Below are positions 8,400 through 15,871 of a stretch of 47,635 nucleotides of DNA, piece by piece. The notes below the pieces were generated by a model that did not search any database, was not told where the DNA came from, and saw only the letters and a program-made list of their open reading frames with translations. Every line of letters begins with the position of its first letter. The stretch's first letter is position 1. The DNA comes from CAZSNT01 sp964607765 (GTDB lineage: Bacteria > Verrucomicrobiota > Lentisphaeria > Oligosphaerales > JABHEG01): positions 1-47,635 of the forward strand of contig CAZSNT010000071.1 in NCBI GenBank assembly GCA_964607765.1, given 5' to 3'. The position numbers were made by a program, and so were the translations under genes.

Positions 8400-9563
8400 T
8401 CAAGCCGTTGCTGTGCCGGGCTCGCAGGCGTCCGAGGGAGGCCAGCCGACCATGGCATCGCGCACAACGTCTCCGACAAACTCGCCGCGCCATCCCTCGA
8501 GGAGCCGGTGCCGTGTGCCACCGCCATCGCGCCAGCCTCGGACGAGCCCATTCACGTCGGCCCGGGTCGCAACCAGGCAGATGTCAATCCCGCGATCGGC
8601 GCAGCATCGACGCAGCTCGCCGAGCACACGGTCTGCCTGCACTTTGACGACCTTCCTCGGCCATCTCGGGCGTGGTCTGCGCGGGAGCGGCTCCTGCTCG
8701 AGCCCTGCCGCAATGCTCTCGAGCACAGCGTCGCCGAACCGCGCTGCCCTGTTACGGTACAGGCCGCGAACACGCTGGAGCTCGGCCAGAGACCTCGGCC
8801 GACGTTCTGCCAGGCGCAGCAGCGCCGCATCCGGCAGTACGCGGCCCCGCGACCAATCGAGGGCCCGAGCCGTGCGCTCGCGCCACGCCGCCAACTCACA
8901 CAACACAGCCCCCCCGACAGGAGACAGCCGGCCGGCACCACCAATGCGTTCCCACGCAACCTGCGGATCACGGTCGGCGTACAGTTCGGAAGCGTCGAGA
9001 GTGGCCAGCTCAGCAGCCAGCCAGGCATCGTTGCCGAGCTCACGCACGCGACATCTCAGCCGCTCGGCCATCCGGGGCAGATACCGAACGTCGTTGACGG
9101 CGTAGGCGAGTTGCTCATCGGTGAGAGGCCGTTGAAGCCAGTCGGTCCGCGTCTCTGTCTTCGGCAATACCACGCCAACGACCTCGGCTGCCGCATCCGC
9201 CAATGAGATCGTCGCTGACAGGCCTGCAAAGCCCGTGGCTACTCGTGCATCGAAAACCCGGCAGGGATCCGCGCCCGTGGCGCGGCGCAAGATGGTCAGG
9301 TCCTGTTGCGCGTCATGCAGGATCTTCTCCACGTTCGCGTCAGTCAGCAGCTCGGCCAAAGGCGACAGGTCGCCCAGTGCAGGCGCGTCGATCAGGCAGC
9401 ACTCCTCCTCGCTGAGCCCAAGCTGGATGAGCCCGAGCTGGGGGTAATAAGAGGACCCCCAGACGAATTCCGTGTCCAAGGCCACGCGCGGCCTCTCTCG
9501 GGCCGCGGCGACCGTCCGCCTCAATGCTTCATGGGTGGTAACAATCTCCAACTGTCGTTTCAC
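8400..9563 (-). CDS. rnd: Ribonuclease D
   Basis: This is a 387-residue 3'-5' exoribonuclease of the DEDDy class, involved in trimming tRNA and other stable RNA 3' ends. The DEDD residues are visible: D30 and E32 in LDTEF, D88 in HDAQQDL, and Y154 with D158 in YAVNDVRYL. A HRDC-type helical domain occupies about 205-290 (AVLCELAAWRERTARALD; PRSLAELQRVRGL). The C-terminal 90 residues are a less conserved extension. The start is taken as GTG 9563, but AGGAGG lies almost against it, so a start a few codons inside is possible. The upstream side is the 7-nt tandem repeat, so its promoter may lie in or beyond that repeat. Confidence 0.92.
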   Translation of the reverse strand: MKRQLEIVTTHEALRRTVAAARERPRVALDTEFVWGSSYYPQLGLIQLGLSEEECCLIDAPALGDLSPLAELLTDANVEKILHDAQQDLTILRRATGADPCRVFDARVATGFAGLSATISLADAAAEVVGVVLPKTETRTDWLQRPLTDEQLAYAVNDVRYLPRMAERLRCRVRELGNDAWLAAELATLDASELYADRDPQVAWERIGGAGRLSPVGGAVLCELAAWRERTARALDWSRGRVLPDAALLRLAERRPRSLAELQRVRGLYRNRAARFGDAVLESIAAGLEQEPLPRRPRPRWPRKVVKVQADRVLGELRRCCADRGIDICLVATRADVNGLVRGWRDGGGTRHRLLEGWRGEFVGDVVRDAMVGWPPSDACEPGTATA

Positions 9564-9577
9564 GCCTCCTGCAACAC

Positions 9578-9680
9578 CGCTACTCGCTACTCGCTACTCG
9601 CTACCCGCTACTCGCTACTCGCTACTCGCTACTCGCTCCTCGCCACCCGCTACCCGCTACTCGCTACTCGCTACTCGCTA
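9578..9680. repeat. Seven-nucleotide tandem repeat (CTACTCG)n, about 14.5 copies
   Basis: A run of CTACTCG units fills 9578-9680, with a few variant units (CTACCCG, CTCCTCG, CCACCCG). Because 7 and 3 are coprime, every plus-strand frame that stays open reads the same heptapeptide cycle (YSLLATR). The array supplies the stop codon and last residues of the upstream Gfo/Idh gene (stop at 9664-9666) and ends 15 bp before the start of rnd. A two-unit remnant of the same motif lies at 13485-13491 and supplies another gene's stop. Confidence 0.95.
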
Positions 9681-10623
9681 ACGCCTCCGCAACACTCACC
9701 TCGCGCCCCTCTTCAAGCGAACGCTTGCCGGCCTCCAGCACGGCGATGACCTCCACTTCCTCTTCCACGGGGACAGGCTCAACGCCCGTCTTCAGCATGC
9801 CCATGAACTGCTCCTGCAGGTAGTAGTAGAGATCCGCCAAGTCCGGGACCACGGATTTCCAGCCAGACTTGCCGTAGAGATTGATCTGGTAGCCGCCGCG
9901 CATGTACTCGCTCTCGGCCACCATCAGCACCAGGTCCCGGCCGTTGTCGAACCGCACGCGCACAACGTTGCGGCCGGGCTGCCCTACGTTCACACACGAC
10001 ACGGCCCCGCCGCCGAACACTCCGTAGTAGACGGATAGAGCATGAATGCCGTAATACACCAGGTCATTGCCGCAGATCGTGGTGGCCAGGGGGATGGCGC
10101 CCAGTGCGTCCTTTTCCTCTCTCAATGCCACCACGTCCGGCACAAAACGAAGCGAACTTGCGGACATGAAAGGCGTGCCCGTCTCGCGTACGAGTTCCGC
10201 CATCTGCCGGGCACGCTGCGCCGTCATGGCCAACGGTTTGTCACAGAACACGGGCGTGCCCTGACGCAGCGGATGAACAGCATACTCGCACTGGGTCCCG
10301 GAACCGTCGTCCACAATGATGACCGCGTCCACCCCTTCGCAGCACTCCTCCGGTGTCTCGCACACGTGCTCGATGTAACACGTCTCCGCAAGCCGCTCCG
10401 CCCACTCGCGGTGCGGATCCCAAACCTGGACAATCCGAGCGTCCTCGATCCTCTTCCTGGCCTTGGCGAACGTCCACTCCCACTGCGCCGCCTTGTCTGC
10501 ATCGAACCCGTTATACGTGCCGGAGAAGGCCGTCCCGTGGAACGAGCCCGGAGTCCGCGGCACGGGCTCACCCCGATACGAAGCCCCGTACGTCGCAGCA
10601 GAGATGATTCCCAATCGGTACAT
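9664..10623 (-). CDS. Gfo/Idh/MocA-family oxidoreductase (second of pair)
   Basis: This is a 319-residue predicted NAD(P)-dependent dehydrogenase. ATG 10623 has AGGAG 9 nt upstream and places the N-terminus at the Rossmann strand (MYRLGIISAATYG). The CDKPLAMT segment corresponds to the family EKP motif, with Asp replacing Glu. The dinucleotide region is unusual: the usual GxGxxG is replaced by SAATYGASY, so cofactor binding may be altered. The C-terminal half has the expected beta-sheet (GGYQINLYGKSGW). The last residues (LASSE) and the stop come from the 7-nt repeat. It lies 43 bp after a second Gfo/Idh gene in the same orientation. The substrate, probably a sugar or inositol derivative, is unknown. 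Confidence 0.8.
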   Translation of the reverse strand: MYRLGIISAATYGASYRGEPVPRTPGSFHGTAFSGTYNGFDADKAAQWEWTFAKARKRIEDARIVQVWDPHREWAERLAETCYIEHVCETPEECCEGVDAVIIVDDGSGTQCEYAVHPLRQGTPVFCDKPLAMTAQRARQMAELVRETGTPFMSASSLRFVPDVVALREEKDALGAIPLATTICGNDLVYYGIHALSVYYGVFGGGAVSCVNVGQPGRNVVRVRFDNGRDLVLMVAESEYMRGGYQINLYGKSGWKSVVPDLADLYYYLQEQFMGMLKTGVEPVPVEEEVEVIAVLEAGKRSLEEGREVSVAEALASSE

Positions 10624-10666
10624 TGTGCCAACTCCTCGCCAGACGTGAGGCCTGAGACGCCGCCGC

Positions 10667-11689
10667 TCAGGCCCCCACAAAACGCTTGAACTGCTCCAGG
10701 AGATCGTCCGGCGGATCGAACGGCAAATCCACAGGTCGCGCCTCAACGGTACTCAGGTACGCGGCCAGGATCACCAGCCACTCGTCCAGGGAAGTCCGTA
10801 AGTTCGTGGGGCTCGGCTTGCTGTCATCCTCGAGCCAGTCGAACATCGCGTTGGTCAACCCCGCCTGCCCGGGCACATCCTGTTCGCGGTAGTCGTGCTG
10901 ACCACAGGCAACCGTGCCGTCCGCCAGCTGCTTCTCCCAGCCCTCCATCCACCAGTGCCGGAAACCGTGCGTGCCGTAGACCGCAATGCGTTTGTGCATG
11001 TGCCGCGGCGTGTCTTTGCGGAACATGGGCGCCCCCTCACCGGCCTGGAGCGCGGCCCGGACCCCGTTCTTGAACGTGATAAGCATCTCCGCCGTGCGCG
11101 GGCTCGGATGCGTGCCGTTGATGTCGTCGTACCCGGAGGATGCGCCGAACACGGTCTCGATCTCGGCATAGCCGGAGAACGCGACCAGCAGATCCAGAAC
11201 GTGAACGCCCTGCCCCGACATGGGCAGGACAGCCGACGCGTCGATGAACCGGACCTGTCCGATCTGCCCGGATTGCACATCGTCCAGAAACTCGAGCACG
11301 CGCGGATGATGCCGCAGCTGATGGTTCACGGCGAACTTCGTGTCCGTTGCCTGCTCCAGCACACGCAGGGCGCGGTAATCGCCCGCGCCGATGCAGATCG
11401 GTTTCTCCACGATCACACCGGGCACACCGGCTTCGGCGAGCCGCTTCATCAACCCCACGCGAAGAGTCGGCGGAGTGATCACGTGCACCACATCCGGGCG
11501 CTCGGTCTCCAGCATCTGTCCGAGGTCGGCGTACTGGTTGGCAATGCCGTGCCGGGCCGCGTAGCTCTGCAGACGCTCCCGGTCCAGATCACAGCATGCG
11601 ACGATCGTGCCTCGTGTGATCTGCTCGTACGCCTCGGCATGACCGTTCGAACGGGGGCCGCAGCCCAGAACTGCACACCTGTAACCCAT
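10667..11689 (-). CDS. Gfo/Idh/MocA-family oxidoreductase (first of pair)
   Basis: This is a 340-residue NAD(P)-dependent oxidoreductase. ATG 11689 is preceded by AGGAGGG. The Rossmann start CAVLGCGPRSNGHAEAY carries the glycine-rich loop; VEKPICIG is the EKP motif with the conserved lysine, and the second half is the GFO_IDH_MocA C-terminal sheet (GQVRFIDASAVLPMSGQGVHVLDLL). It opens a two-gene unit with the divergent paralogue downstream. Tandem Gfo/Idh genes are frequent in polysaccharide-degrading PVC bacteria and act on sugars, but no sugar-binding or transport gene is adjacent to name a pathway. Confidence 0.87.
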   Translation of the reverse strand: MGYRCAVLGCGPRSNGHAEAYEQITRGTIVACCDLDRERLQSYAARHGIANQYADLGQMLETERPDVVHVITPPTLRVGLMKRLAEAGVPGVIVEKPICIGAGDYRALRVLEQATDTKFAVNHQLRHHPRVLEFLDDVQSGQIGQVRFIDASAVLPMSGQGVHVLDLLVAFSGYAEIETVFGASSGYDDINGTHPSPRTAEMLITFKNGVRAALQAGEGAPMFRKDTPRHMHKRIAVYGTHGFRHWWMEGWEKQLADGTVACGQHDYREQDVPGQAGLTNAMFDWLEDDSKPSPTNLRTSLDEWLVILAAYLSTVEARPVDLPFDPPDDLLEQFKRFVGA

Positions 11690-11781
11690 GCTGTTCCCTC
11701 CTGGAACTCCCACTCCATTCCACACTTAGTCTCACACTTCGTTCCGCCACTCAGCTCCACACCGAGTTGGCCACAACCAAT

Positions 11782-12030
11782 CTACGCCCGAATCACGGTC
11801 GTCTTCGGGGGCGACCCACCGTCGCGGCCGGAAAACAGGCCGCCCAGATCCAGGCCAAAGTACCGCAGACAGTTCAGGAGCAGTACCACTGCCGTGCCTT
11901 CGTCCAGATTGCCGACGAACGGCACGTTGTCCGGGATCAGCTCGACCACGCCCACGCCGATGTTCAGCAGATAGAGTACACTGATCGCTCCGAGAAACAC
12001 GACAACCGCAGACCTGAGCAAACGCTTCAT
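11782..12030 (-). CDS. DUF1232 (YkvA-like) small membrane protein
   Basis: This is an 82-residue protein with one hydrophobic N-terminal helix (VVVFLGAISVLYLL) followed by ELIPDNVPFVGNLDEGTAV, which matches the DUF1232/YkvA signature of a short membrane hairpin around a PDxxPxxGxLDD-like motif. Its start overlaps the stop of the preceding gene as ATGA, so the two are probably translationally coupled. The function of the family is unknown. Confidence 0.7.
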   Translation of the reverse strand: MKRLLRSAVVVFLGAISVLYLLNIGVGVVELIPDNVPFVGNLDEGTAVVLLLNCLRYFGLDLGGLFSGRDGGSPPKTTVIRA

Positions 12031-12818
12031 CTGGCGTCTCCCGCCGGTTCCGCGCCCTCGGGCACCGGCTCGTCCCGGAAGAGTATCCGGACCCCGTACT
12101 CCGCACCGTCGTCAAAGCTCTTCCGCAGCCACTTGCGGACGAACTCCGCCACCTGCTCACGGCAATTGGACCGAACACTCGGAAGCCCGCGTTTGGCCGA
12201 CTGCCGCAGCCGGTAGTCTACCTCCTGCCGCAGATTGTCCTGCAGCTTGTCCTCGTCGATGGCCGCAGACGATTCCTCCACGCGCCACTTCGCACGGGAC
12301 CAGCTCAGGGACGGCTTGTTGTACCGAATGTCCGGCACCACAACATAGAGCGTTCTGTCGTCGCGGAGGAACCGCCATTCATCGTCGAAGTCCAGGTAGT
12401 AGATGAACTGCACCGGGCCTTCGAGAGAGACTCGGGCATTGAACGTCTTCAGCAACACGCTCTTCTCGGCGGTCAGGTCGAACTTCGCATAATCATCCAC
12501 GACGGCGAACTGCAGGTGGCTGACATTCGTCTCATCGCGAGCATAGAATTTGATGCTCATGGCCAGCTCGGTGTTGAAGAACTTGTCCAAGAGCCGGTCC
12601 ACAGGCTTCGCCACCGCTTTGGCCGTACCCTCCACTCCCTTCCTCAAGGAATCGACCCCAAGCAGCACGCCGAGTACCAGGATCGCAACCACGCTGATGG
12701 TCATCACGGCACGAGGCCATGACATCTTCACCACCACCACATTGCCCTGCGCGACGGTCGTTTCCGGCGGCTGGGTGTCTGCCGGCGTCTGCTCTGCTTC
12801 GGGTTTCTGTGCATCCAT
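12027..12818 (-). CDS. Membrane-anchored hypothetical protein (possibly DUF4230-like)
   Basis: This is a 263-residue protein. A low-complexity cytoplasmic N-terminus rich in Pro, Glu and Thr (1-30) precedes a single membrane helix at about 38-56 (VMTISVVAILVLGVLLGV). An amphipathic stretch follows, then a soluble domain from about 85 with alternating strands (VLLKTFNARVSLEGPVQFIYYLDF; RTLYVVVPDI) and a C-terminal helix (VAEFVRKWLRKSF). The topology and the V/I-rich strand pattern resemble DUF4230 proteins, but I cannot confirm that by eye. It overlaps the DUF1232-like gene by 4 bp and follows another small membrane gene by 48 bp. No function is assigned. Confidence 0.6.
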   Translation of the reverse strand: MDAQKPEAEQTPADTQPPETTVAQGNVVVVKMSWPRAVMTISVVAILVLGVLLGVDSLRKGVEGTAKAVAKPVDRLLDKFFNTELAMSIKFYARDETNVSHLQFAVVDDYAKFDLTAEKSVLLKTFNARVSLEGPVQFIYYLDFDDEWRFLRDDRTLYVVVPDIRYNKPSLSWSRAKWRVEESSAAIDEDKLQDNLRQEVDYRLRQSAKRGLPSVRSNCREQVAEFVRKWLRKSFDDGAEYGVRILFRDEPVPEGAEPAGDAR

Positions 12819-12866
12819 GGCGTGGTATCGGCCCGTCGAGCCCGGACCGGGAAGCGTCCCCCTAAC

Positions 12867-13115
12867 TCAGTCTTTCGGCTTGCGCACCTCGTGTTTCCCG
12901 AGCAATCCCGAGAGAACCGCAACGAAAAGGGACAGCTTCACTGCAGTCATCCACGAAATCTCGCGCGCGACCAGCCCTTGGTCCGCGGCGCCCGGAAACA
13001 GATCGGGAATCGTCCAGGCCCACAGCACTTTGACCAGGAACAGGAACACGACGAACACGATGCAGGCCACCAACAACCCGCCACCGATCAGAGCGCTCAG
13101 CTTCCGTCTGTTCAT
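12867..13115 (-). CDS. Small two-helix membrane protein
   Basis: This is an 82-residue protein starting at ATG 13115, with AAGGAGA 8 nt upstream; an upstream in-frame ATG lacks such a site. Helix 1 is about residues 8-30 (LIGGGLLVACIVFVVFLFLVKVLW) and helix 2 about 55-70 (AVKLSLFVAVLSGLLG). I recognise no family. It heads a three-gene unit with the membrane-anchored protein and the DUF1232-like protein, which suggests they act together in the inner membrane. Confidence 0.6.
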   Translation of the reverse strand: MNRRKLSALIGGGLLVACIVFVVFLFLVKVLWAWTIPDLFPGAADQGLVAREISWMTAVKLSLFVAVLSGLLGKHEVRKPKD

Positions 13116-13303
13116 CCGCCTGTCTCCTTGCGTCTCACGCGGTGCGTGATGCGACACAAACCAAGGTAACGCGACCTCCCCCCCTTATCCAGCACGCGCC
13201 CCTCGCACGCGGTCTCAACAAAATGGCGTCATGTGCCGCAGCGGATGGCAGAGCCGGCCAACGGATGTGGGATGGCCACACACACGGATGCCCGATCTCA
13301 GGC

Positions 13304-13483
13304 TATCCTCCCCCAATGCTATTGACTTTCTCTAAGGAAGGCGCACGTGAGTGTAGATTGCAGAATGGAGAATGGAGAATGGAGATTTCCGACCACAGTT
13401 CCGTTGCGGCACGGGAAGTCGATTGGCAATCTGCAATCTGCATTCTGCAATAGAAAGTTAATAGCATTGTATCCTCCCCCCCC
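13304..13483. mobile_element. MITE-like element with 18-bp terminal inverted repeats and 10-bp flanking direct repeat
   Basis: The region between the gene starting at 13115 and the stop at 13485 holds a 156-bp element. Its ends are CAATGCTATTGACTTTCT at 13314-13331 and AGAAAGTTAATAGCATTG at 13452-13469, which are inverted copies with 17 of 18 matches. Both ends are flanked outside by TATCCTCCCC (13304-13313 and 13470-13479), the pattern of a target-site duplication. Inside are sub-repeats: a GAATGGA series near 13365-13385 and a CAATCTG/CATTCTG series near 13425-13450, roughly inverted to each other. There is no coding capacity, so movement would need a transposase supplied elsewhere. Confidence 0.75.
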
Positions 13484-13484
13484 G

Positions 13485-14495
13485 CTACTCGCTACCGCAG
13501 ACCTGCGGCAGCCGCTCTCGTACACGCCGGCGAACGTCTGCCAGGCCAACGTCGGGGAACCGCCCGGCAAGCGCGTCGATCCGCGCCAGCAGGCGTTCCA
13601 CGGACTGCTGCGCCTGTCCCGCGACCGGCGCCAACGGACGGTGTGCCAGACTGAGCCTGATCGGCTCATAGGCTGCAGTGAACGCGCGCGCTTGCTCCGA
13701 GAGACAGGCGTCGCGGAAGCGTTCCCACACCATGTCCTGAGCCAGGTCATTGGGATGCGCCAGGTCGCGACTGAAGAAGCGGTAGTCCCGCAGCTCGTCC
13801 AGCACGATCTCAAAAGCAGGGAACACGTGAACGCGAGGAAACAGCCGCGCCAACTCGTGGACGGCAATGTGCAGGTGGGCTTTGCTCAGCGTGTTCTCCG
13901 TGGCTGTGCCGCGCAGGTAGCGCACCGGACTCACAGACAGCACCACATTCACGTCCGGACGCGCCCGAATGAGCCTGTCCAGCACAGCACGCCACTCAGT
14001 CACGATGTCGACACTGAGCGACACGCGGCGCTCAAACTGTTCTGTCGGCAGACGATGGCAGTTGGCCACCGGCACATCGGCCTGGCTCTCGTGGTACCAG
14101 GCGAACGCCGTGCCGAACGTCACAATCAGCCAATCACAACCCCGCAGCGCCTCGACACCATCGGCAAACTCCCTGTTCATTGCGCCCAGGGCGGCAGCCT
14201 GCGACGCGTTGGAGAAACAGCCGTGGTGCGCGAAACTCCGCCACAGACCGTCGTGCTCGAACACGTCCGCCGCGCCGTACTCGCGGCCGGCAGCCAGACG
14301 CAGCAGCAGTCGAGCAATCGAGCCGGGGTTGTAGAGTATCCCTGACGGATTGCTGCAGACCTGGAAGCGGCGGTCGGCCAGCCTGCCCGCTATGTGTTCA
14401 GAGAAACAGGAACCAACCGACAGGATCCGGGAGCCGAGTTCGATGCGCCGTGGTAATCCGGGGACCGGGATCGTCTGAACCAGCTTGACCGTCAT
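13485..14495 (-). CDS. GSCFA-domain protein
   Basis: This is a 336-residue protein of the GSCFA family (SGNH-hydrolase-like). ATG 14495 has GGAGAT about 8 nt upstream. The diagnostic SVGSCFSEHIAGRL lies near residue 27, followed by FQVCSNPSGILYNP and, later, VTFGTAFAWY and VVLSVSPVRYL, then the DLAHPNDLAQDMVW region with a conserved His near the expected catalytic position. Family members are usually acyl- or polysaccharide-acting enzymes, but no substrate is established. The gene ends SE-stop from a copy of the CTACTCG motif, just beside the MITE-like element, so its extreme 3' end has probably been remodelled by repeats. Confidence 0.82.
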   Translation of the reverse strand: MTVKLVQTIPVPGLPRRIELGSRILSVGSCFSEHIAGRLADRRFQVCSNPSGILYNPGSIARLLLRLAAGREYGAADVFEHDGLWRSFAHHGCFSNASQAAALGAMNREFADGVEALRGCDWLIVTFGTAFAWYHESQADVPVANCHRLPTEQFERRVSLSVDIVTEWRAVLDRLIRARPDVNVVLSVSPVRYLRGTATENTLSKAHLHIAVHELARLFPRVHVFPAFEIVLDELRDYRFFSRDLAHPNDLAQDMVWERFRDACLSEQARAFTAAYEPIRLSLAHRPLAPVAGQAQQSVERLLARIDALAGRFPDVGLADVRRRVRERLPQVCGSE

Positions 14496-14676
14496 CTGTC
14501 GGATCTCCACAACACCTGACACTTGCCACAACATGACGCTGTCCGAGCCGCGACGCAACCGCCTCCCTTCCCATGCGCGGGGCTTCTCTCAGCCGTTTTC
14601 CCGCGCGATCTTGCCCCGCGCCCCCCCGAGCATTACCGTGAACGGCTCAACGTCCGACCTCCCCGGGAGCAGACCA

Positions 14677-14817
14677 ATGCCGCACGGCGCCACATCGCAG
14701 GACGATCGAGCTTTCGCACCGGCAGCATTGCGCAGGATCGGTGAAGCAGCCGAGGATCTGCGTTTCCTGCTGCATCGGAGTTACGGTTATGTGCAGCAGT
14801 TGGAAACGGGAGGATAG
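14677..14817 (+). CDS. Short DUF434-like ORF, probably truncated
   Basis: ATG 14677 has GGGAG about 7 nt upstream and encodes 46 residues. The segment DDRAFAPAALRRIGEAAEDL followed by RFLLHRSYG resembles the N-terminus of DUF434 proteins (acidic residue, F-P, then AxxDLxxLLxRGY). In that family the motif continues into a Val-Gly-Asp-Arg stretch, but here it changes to VQQLETGG and stops. The stop is 6 bp before the transglycosylase start, so it may be a leader ORF of that operon or a decayed gene. The resemblance is judged by eye and is tentative. Confidence 0.4.
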   Translation: MPHGATSQDDRAFAPAALRRIGEAAEDLRFLLHRSYGYVQQLETGG

Positions 14818-14823
14818 TGACCC

Positions 14824-15870
14824 ATGCCCCAGCGCCCGCAACCAGCCCGAATGCTGCACACCAAGCGCGGACACGCCGTAGAACTGCCAACGTTCCTGCC
14901 GGTCTACCAGCCGCACAAGGAGATCACGCCCGCCGCTGAATGGAAAACGGAGTACGGCATCCACGCCTGTATCCTCAATGCCTACTTCCTTTACAAGAAC
15001 CGCGAACTCCGCACGTGGTTCGGCGCGGAGGGCGAAATCCATGACTACATCGGCTTCGACGGCGTGGTCATGACCGACTCGGGAGCGTACCAGGGCTTCA
15101 CACGCCCGCTGCTGCTCGCCAACAAGAAGATCGTCCGGTTCCAAGACGCCATGGGCGCCGACATCATCTCGCCTCTCGATCTCGTTACGCCGCCCGGCGA
15201 CAAACGAACAGTCGCCGAACGCAAACTGGAAGCCACGCAGAAGCGTATCCGCGAAGCAGTGCCCCTGTGCCGTAACGGCACGCTGGCCGGAGTCCAGCAG
15301 GGCGGGAGGTTCCGGGAGCTGAGACGCCGAGCGGTCGAGGAACTGATGGAGATCGGGGTCGAGTATCTTGCGCTCGGCAGCTTGGTGCCCTTTTTCAATC
15401 GGAACCACGAGCTGGGGTTTGTCGCAGATATCGTTCGGGAAGCACGCAGTGTCGCCGGACCTGACATGCCAATCCACATCTTCGGTGCAGGCGATCCGGT
15501 CGAGCTGCCCTTTCTCGTCGCGTTCGGGGCCGACATCTTCGACTCCTCCTCCTACGGTCATTACGCGGCCGGAGGCTGGTACATGACCCCCTACGGCGCA
15601 TTCGACGACCGCGAACTGCTGGCCCGAGCCGGGCTGACCTGCGACTGCCCGACCTGTGCTCAGGTCGACAGCCTGGACTGCGTGTACGACGACGAGGCAA
15701 AGCTCCGGACGCACAACCTCTGGTGCATCACGCACACCATGCGCCGCATTCGAGAGGCCCTGGCCAGCGATACGCTGCTCGAGCTCTGCACCGAGGTCGC
15801 GGACGCGCACAGCAAGTGGTTCCCGGACAGCCTGCTGCGCTCGTCGTGGGAACAGGCAGGCGAGGCATGA
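14824..15870 (+). CDS. Archaeal-type tRNA-guanine transglycosylase catalytic protein
   Basis: This 348-residue protein has the TGT fold but reads like the archaeal (ArcTGT) branch rather than bacterial Tgt. LNAYFLYKNRELR, KKIVRFQDAMGADI, LVTPPGDKRTVAERKLE, HIFGAGDPVELPF and RTHNLWCIT all follow archaeal landmarks. Catalytic acids are present: D85 in MTDSGAYQ and the nucleophile D240 in DIFDSSSY. Zinc ligands are C273, C275, C278 and H297. The archaeal C-terminal C2 and PUA RNA-binding domains are missing. TGT enzymes exchange guanine in RNA, or in DpdA's case DNA, for a 7-deazaguanine; which substrate applies here is unknown. ATG 14824 follows a GGGAGGA site. The stop is one base before the methyltransferase GTG. 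No preQ0 synthesis or amidotransferase gene is nearby. Confidence 0.85.
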   Translation: MPQRPQPARMLHTKRGHAVELPTFLPVYQPHKEITPAAEWKTEYGIHACILNAYFLYKNRELRTWFGAEGEIHDYIGFDGVVMTDSGAYQGFTRPLLLANKKIVRFQDAMGADIISPLDLVTPPGDKRTVAERKLEATQKRIREAVPLCRNGTLAGVQQGGRFRELRRRAVEELMEIGVEYLALGSLVPFFNRNHELGFVADIVREARSVAGPDMPIHIFGAGDPVELPFLVAFGADIFDSSSYGHYAAGGWYMTPYGAFDDRELLARAGLTCDCPTCAQVDSLDCVYDDEAKLRTHNLWCITHTMRRIREALASDTLLELCTEVADAHSKWFPDSLLRSSWEQAGEA

Positions 15871-15871
15871 T

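Noticed and set aside
9306..9749. Plus-strand open frame with repeated YSLLATR residues across the 7-nt array
   Set aside because: The heptapeptide is an automatic result of a 7-nt repeat; the frame overlaps rnd and a Gfo/Idh gene antisense and has no ribosome site or known domain.
14824..15870. DpdA of a 7-deazaguanine DNA-modification island
   Set aside because: No other dpd genes, nucleases or preQ0 synthesis genes are present, though a DNA substrate cannot be ruled out from sequence alone.
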